Shown: in pieces, positions 59,801 to 64,000 of the stretch
Position numbering within the stretch: the first letter of the stretch is position 1
Layout of the letters: each line of letters opens with the position of its first letter
Assembly: GCA_940671915.1 (NCBI GenBank)
Contig: CALNVZ010003433.1
Location: forward strand, 18,990,188-19,054,187
DNA length: 64,000 bases
Source of the DNA: Paracentrotus lividus
Lineage: Eukaryota > Echinodermata > Echinoidea > Camarodonta > Echinidae
Direction of reading: 5' to 3'
Made by a program: the position numbers and the translations under genes
The notes under the pieces: model-generated
Databases searched by the model: none
Told to the model about the DNA's origin: nothing
What the model saw: only the letters and a program-made list of their open reading frames with translations

Positions 59801-62693
59801 CTTGTGTACATGCGATTGTATTATAATGACTGAGGTGCAAAACTTGTAACATGAGTAACAATGTAACGTGAGTAACAAAAAATGTAACGTGAGTAACGAC
59901 ACAAAAATTAGGAATACGAATATGTTTTTTGACCAAGGAGAGCAAATTATTTTCTGTTGGATTTAAGTAAATTGAGGGGGTCCTAAAGTAGTGTGTTCAT
60001 ATAAAATGACCTTTCCTGACCTTGCTCGATTAGTCAATTAATAAACTACAAAATAATATACTCAAAGTAAAAATTTGCTTCTAATGGAAGAGACCAGAAT
60101 TAGTTAACGGATGCTAAGAGGTGGGGATCTATCTCCATCTGATACATTTCTGATTCACTGACATTTTTCAATTCTGATGCAGCAGCCACAAAAAGCATTT
60201 GTGATGATTGCTTTTCATTTTTAACCTGCATCCAGACATCCCACTTAACAGAACCCCCAATCCCATTCACCGGTCCCTTTCCATGGGAGGTTGCAAAGAA
60301 ATTCCAATTGAATGTAAGCTGGTGTTTGGCTGTAAACACTGGGATTGCTGCTGCAATTAACCTGTTTTTAAATTGTCATGCTGGTCGATCAGACCAAATG
60401 CATACAGTTTTTGATGCAGGGACTGTATCCAAGACTGCATCACTGTTAAAGCTACCAGTGTCCTTGGTGTAAGTCAAGTTGTCGGACACCGTGACACCGT
60501 GACTCTGGAATTAAGGTTTCCTCCACACCACTTTGTGATTATTATCAATCCATCCAAAACATTGACAATTAATAAACTACAATACAAGTGTTTTACTCAA
60601 AGTCAATATTCACAAACTACTGAATGAGACAAGAATTAGTTAATGTACATAATTGTGTAAGTATAAGTCCACACAACTGGTAGTCTTTTAGATTTTAAGG
60701 TACATGTACATGTACCTGTTTGTACTTGGTACATGAAGGTCTGTTGTAATAGTAGTTTACAACCTAACAAAGTAAGATGTTTCAAAATTAAAAGTAACTT
60801 AAGTTCCTGTGAAAGATAATGGAAGGTGAATATTTCATTACACTGCATGAACTACATTATTAGTATATTTTTATGTATTTAGTTTACTTGGATATATTGA
60901 AAATATGTGCCATGTAAGTTTTAACAATGGAAAAAGGTATGAAAGAATGCCAATTTTGTTATGTTTTAGGGACAAAATATCTATAAAGGTTAAATATCTA
61001 AAAAATATAAAGTTTCCAGCTAATTCTCATGGTCAAAATATGTGGTATTGATTATCAGCTAATATGTAACGTGAGTAACATGTAACGTGAGTAACGATGA
61101 TTTTAGTGTAGAGGACAGATATTTCCAATGCTCTTAAAATTTATACCCCCTACATTTGTGTGCCACAATATGAGTTACATAAATCATGTACCAGTTGTTT
61201 AAAATACTACCCAGTATGAGGACACTTTTTGTATAAAGGCATGTTAGCTTTTAAAGGCGTCCTAAAAAATGTAACGTGAGTAACGAAAGTTTTTTATCAT
61301 TATTTTCTGAACAGATATATGTAGGAAAATTCTATTAATGTTGCAAGATAGACCAAAGACTTGGGCATCTAGTGTAGAACAGAAAGGCGGTCAAACCTTT
61401 CAAAACAAAAAATATGACACTTACAACATGCAAAGGCACCTAAAAAGTGTAACGTGAGTAACATGGAATTGCCCATATGTAATATTCTTCAGTTCAGTCT
61501 GATTTGAATCTAAACATTAGAGTTATAAATTAGTAAAACTGTCAAATGTGTGAATTTTTTTAAAAATTAATTTATTTTATTTAACACAAAATCAATATGT
61601 ACCGATATATACCAACATAGCTGACAAAAATGGCACTCCCTCATAATTGGAAAGAAAAAAAAATGAAAAAAAAAAGTACTAATTCTATTCAGGAATAAAG
61701 TTTTAAAGGGACCCTGGATTTGTAATTGTATTTGGATTTGTGATCCCCATTTGCTTTTATTTAGGTCAGGTCAGCTTTGTAAGCCCACATTCAAAACCAC
61801 TAAGCATGTCAACAAATCTACAATTCAAGTTTGTGTGGCCTCTCTTATTCATTGTAATCTTATTGGTCTATTCATGCATAAAAATGGGCTTGGCTTACTT
61901 CATATGGTACAAGTGCAATGCTGAGATGGCTATGCACACACTCGACAATAGACATTTCATCCTAAAATCAAGTTTGCTTTGATAATATATATTTACATGT
62001 ACGCAGAAAAACATCACAGGGATGCCAGTTGGTATTACCAACAATGACTAAAAAAAAGCCCCAAAATATTGAAACCCCATATATGCTGTACAATAAACAG
62101 TCTGAAAATGCCTGAAATGGGAGGTGCCAGGGCCTGAAATTAGGCAATAGCCTAAAAACTAGCATCCCTGATATCACTGAGATTTTGGGGGAAAATCTGA
62201 CAGAGGATAAGAAAGTTAATAATTTATGAAGAAACATTTTGAACAGAGTCATTCACAAGATGCTGCATATAAAATTTCCATTTAAAATGTTTTGGCTTTG
62301 ATGAACTGTTCTATAAGATATTTTGAGCATTTGAGCATTTTACTTTAGGGACATACATACAGCATGTATATTATGTGAAGTATAATTCAGGCTAATGAAT
62401 AAAGTAAAGTCCCCAAAATTGCCTCTATACATTTCCCAGTAAAGGTTAATGTGTATGATTGTACCACATTATGATGGATTGGGGTGGGATTGGGGGGGGG
62501 GGGGGGTGGTCACTTACCCTCATGCCCAAGATCTGAAAGCCCAATTTCTCCATGGAGGGGTACTTCAGTTTGGCAGTCTCTGCTTTCTTGGAGTCGCCCC
62601 CTTCCTCTGCGTATCCGATTCGTCCAATCTTGATGTCCATGATGCACGGGTACTTGTACCCTATCGTCATGTCACGCAGCTTGATAAACTCCA
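54718..62693 (-). CDS. IPMK: inositol polyphosphate multikinase, 3' three exons
   Basis: Exons 62693-62518, 57594-57513 and 55616-54718 join by GT/AG borders (phases 0 and 1) to give about 384 residues; the N-terminus lies beyond the window. Family hallmarks: PCIMDIKIG (the PxxxDxKxG catalytic motif), KYPSMEKLGFQILGMRVY, FYSSSLLFIYEG (SSLL motif), and RMIDFAHA with DENYIFGLKMLRQYIETL at the C-terminus, where the DFAH aspartate binds metal. Family members phosphorylate inositol phosphates (IP3 to IP5) and phosphoinositides, in the nucleus and cytosol. Between SSLLFIYEG and the DFAH motif lies a ~190-residue His/Asp/Ser-rich insert with a basic PLKRKKS, possibly a nuclear localisation signal. 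IPMK is favoured over IP6K because of this layout; a broad IPK-family assignment is safe. Confidence 0.9.
56298..56554. mobile_element. 257-base hAT-like MITE in an IPMK intron
   Basis: CAGGGGTGATATTC and GAATATCACCCCTG are perfect inverted ends, and TATAAA is repeated on both sides (56,292-56,297 and 56,555-56,560). The interior has GGGAGCGAAGCGACCGAGGG and long G runs. Confidence 0.7.
56790..56882. repeat. CT-rich microsatellite in an IPMK intron
   Basis: Imperfect (TC)n run. Confidence 0.85.
57047..57486. mobile_element. Kolobok-like MITE in an IPMK intron
   Basis: GGGGAAGTCAACCTTGG and CCAAGGTGGACTTTCCC are inverted. TTAA (57,043-57,046) and TTTA (57,487-57,490) lie outside. The right end is only 17 bases from the GTAAGG donor of the middle exon. 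Confidence 0.65.
57513..57594 (-). CDS. IPMK: IPMK middle exon
   Basis: 82 bases with acceptor CATCTAG and donor GTAAGG. Encodes VYHPQSKRLSVYDKKYGKTL and NMNSMIE. It aligns with the VYHxxSxxYxxxxxxYGxSL region of animal IPMK. Confidence 0.85.
57991..58207. repeat. tandem duplication, two 111-base units
   Basis: Both units contain GCATTTAATTCATCTTCCTT and CTAAACATTTCTTAAGCTTA with few differences. Confidence 0.8.
58224..58732. mobile_element. 509-base element with TCTCGAGGACAA word
   Basis: GTTCACACGG at the left and CCCATGTGAAC at the right form short inverted ends. About nine copies of (T)YCTCGAGGAYAA, on both strands, and repeated AACTTGGAGTTAAC and GGGGTTTA fill the interior. Confidence 0.6.
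59320..61474. mobile_element. 2.2-kb element with dispersed GTAACGTGAGTAAC word, in an IPMK intron
   Basis: GGGCAATTCCATG and CATGGAATTGCCC are perfect 13-base inverted ends with AT beside both. The 14-mer GTAACGTGAGTAAC occurs in one orientation at 59,681, 59,846 (one mismatch), 59,863, 59,884, 61,066, 61,082, 61,271 and 61,449. The last copy abuts the right terminus. Open frames at 60,100-60,339 and elsewhere are not recognisable. Confidence 0.75.
61475..62450. other. IPMK intron, unassigned
   Basis: AT-rich with no element recognised. A G run lies at ~62,490 just beyond. Confidence 0.4.
62518..62693 (-). CDS. IPMK: IPMK first exon in window (catalytic motif)
   Basis: 176 bases with acceptor CTTTGCAG and donor GTAAGT. 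Encodes EFIKLRDMTIGYKYPCIMDI, KIGRIGYAEEGGDSKKAETA and KLKYPSMEKLGFQILGMR, containing the PxxxDxKxG motif. Confidence 0.9.
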
Positions 62694-62805
62694 CTGCAAA
62701 GATTAGTGTTAAAATAATATGTAAATTGGTCAATCACAACAGCAATCACCAGTACAATGTACATGTACAAGTATTATAAATCATTATTTCCTATTGATAC
62801 ACAGT

Positions 62806-62882
62806 TATGTCATGAAGCTTGCTGAACTTCACTGCGAAGATAAGCACAGGTGTTAGAATCATATGTCAATCGGTCAATTATG
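62806..62882 (-). pseudogene. shadow copy of an IPMK exon start
   Basis: On the minus strand CTTATCTTCGCAG is followed by TGAAGTTCAGCAAGCTTCAT (KFSKLHDIT), matching the true CTAATCTTTGCAG and TGGAGTTTATCAAGCTGCGT (EFIKLRDMT) about 140 bases away. The intron side also matches (TGACATATGATTCTAACA). It hits a stop after about 12 codons and lacks the PxxxDxKxG motif, so it is a decayed partial duplication. Confidence 0.6.
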
Positions 62883-63468
62883 TTCAAACGTTCAGGTATC
62901 TGTCTACTGTACATGTATGTTAATGTAGTTGCTTTTATCAGTTTTTAACATTGAAATGTTCTAGGGACATGTACATGTCGGCCCCTCAGAATACATTTTT
63001 ACTGGTAACAGGGGTGTGGGTGACCAAAAATATAAAGAACCGAACAGGCTGAAAAGAGCTGGAAAAAAGTTGAATTTGATAAGAGCTCAGGACTTTACAT
63101 TTGGTCATATTCAAACTAAGTGGGACATTTAGCTGAAATTTTAATGTGACACTGTGCCTTTGAAAATGCAAATTAGGATCTGAAATCAACACAAAAGCTT
63201 CTTTACAATACAACCAATTATTTAAGTTCAAACATTATGTGATCCAGTTTTCTAATACATTGAATAATTGATCAAACAAGAATTTGCACATATGGGACTA
63301 TGGGGCTTTAAATGCCTCTTATTCTTATACATGTATCTAGTCACTTTTTTTCAGATTTGTTTTTGCTTAAAAAAGTAATTTTCATGGACTACTCTAACAT
63401 GGCATATATACACACAGGTAATTTCAATCTACATTGAAGTTATTTACTTGAATTGTTTCCTTTAAAGA
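62883..63468. other. IPMK intron, unassigned
   Basis: AT-rich with nothing supported. Confidence 0.4.
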
Positions 63469-64000
63469 ACTGGTCATGTCACTCACGTTTGGATGTCGTG
63501 TCAATCACGACACATAGAGGTGGACCATTTTCCACAGAGAGGGAATGATTGATAAGGACAATAAATGTCAGAGAGGTAAACTATTCATGTACATATACCA
63601 GCACTTATGGTACCCTTAGAGATCTACTTGGGCACAAATCCAACCATAACCAATGATAGTCAGAAACCCATGTCTCTTTTTTTGTCGTGTCACTCACGCA
63701 CTCTTTTTTAATCATAATTTCCAGGACCAATTGTAAAATTCAAATCCAACTGGTAATGACACATGCCACTCCTAAATTATGGTAGTCATGATCCATTAAT
63801 AACCTACAAGTGCAAAGATATGCGCCCTTCTATCAGTCCAAATGTTGTGTCACTCACGTTTGAATATGACCATTTATACTTTTGTACAGAGAAAAGCTAA
63901 AATAAGCTGAAAATAACCTGAAATTAAAAAATCAAAATCAAAAGGCTATTTAAATAACCCAAAAAATCTGAACTCTGACAGCCCTGTGGTAATATGAGGC
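63469..64000. mobile_element. partial element with TGTCACTCACG word
   Basis: TGTCACTCACG occurs at about 63,477, 63,689 and 63,849, with a diverged TGTCAATCACG at ~63,499. It resembles the inverse of ACGTGAGTAAC in the neighbouring element. It runs off the window, so ends are unknown. Confidence 0.4.

Noticed and set aside
1-64000. Virus-like elements (LTR retroelements, Polintons)
   Set aside because: No polymerase, integrase, capsid or LTR pair could be recognised.

Overview
This is a draft-assembly window (two 25-base N gaps, at 24,699 and 47,444) from a metazoan nuclear genome, most probably a sea urchin. It is AT-rich, introns are small to medium with GT/AG borders, TIR-type DNA elements are very dense, and one gene is a tandem death-domain protein of the kind expanded in echinoids. 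The organism is an inference; no sequence search was possible.

Four protein genes or gene parts can be supported, all on the minus strand. (1) A small two-exon gene (2,045-4,893) encodes an unrecognised ~125-residue protein. (2) Its paralogue (36,323-37,062) has the same two-exon, phase-0 structure and encodes 114 residues. (3) A gene at 39,761-43,953 has seven resolved exons encoding five tandem death-domain-like modules (516 codons). Its 5' end is not resolved and may lie in CpG-rich sequence near 45.2-46.2 kb. (4) The 3' three exons of an inositol polyphosphate multikinase (IPMK) gene lie at 54,718-62,693, with earlier exons beyond the right edge. A short open stretch at 1-78 may be the 3' end of another gene.

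Most of the rest is mobile DNA. From left to right: a hAT-type element with an internal tandem array (2.67-4.35 kb); a Tc1-like element with long inverted repeats (5.2-6.8 kb); an element with a repeated GTCACGTGTGTGAC word, split by a TA-flanked insertion (6.9-9.7 kb); a 4.2-kb element with repeated CTACCCC-type words and nested insertions (9.86-14.03 kb); a TTAA-flanked 3.2-kb element (16.8-20.0 kb); a 10-kb complex of duplicated and inverted segments around the first N gap (20.9-31.6 kb); Kolobok-like, hAT-like and GCGGCGGTCACAAC-type short elements (32-36 kb); and further elements inside the introns of the death-domain and IPMK genes.

The most striking pattern is shared by many of these otherwise different elements. 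Each has its own 10-17 base word, often matching or abutting its terminal repeat, scattered through its interior on one or both strands. A second notable feature is a tandem pair of hairpin units (7.76-8.07 kb) whose arms show two compensatory base-pair changes. No virus-like element was recognised, and no tRNA, rRNA or CRISPR locus is supported, only tRNA-derived repeat sequence.
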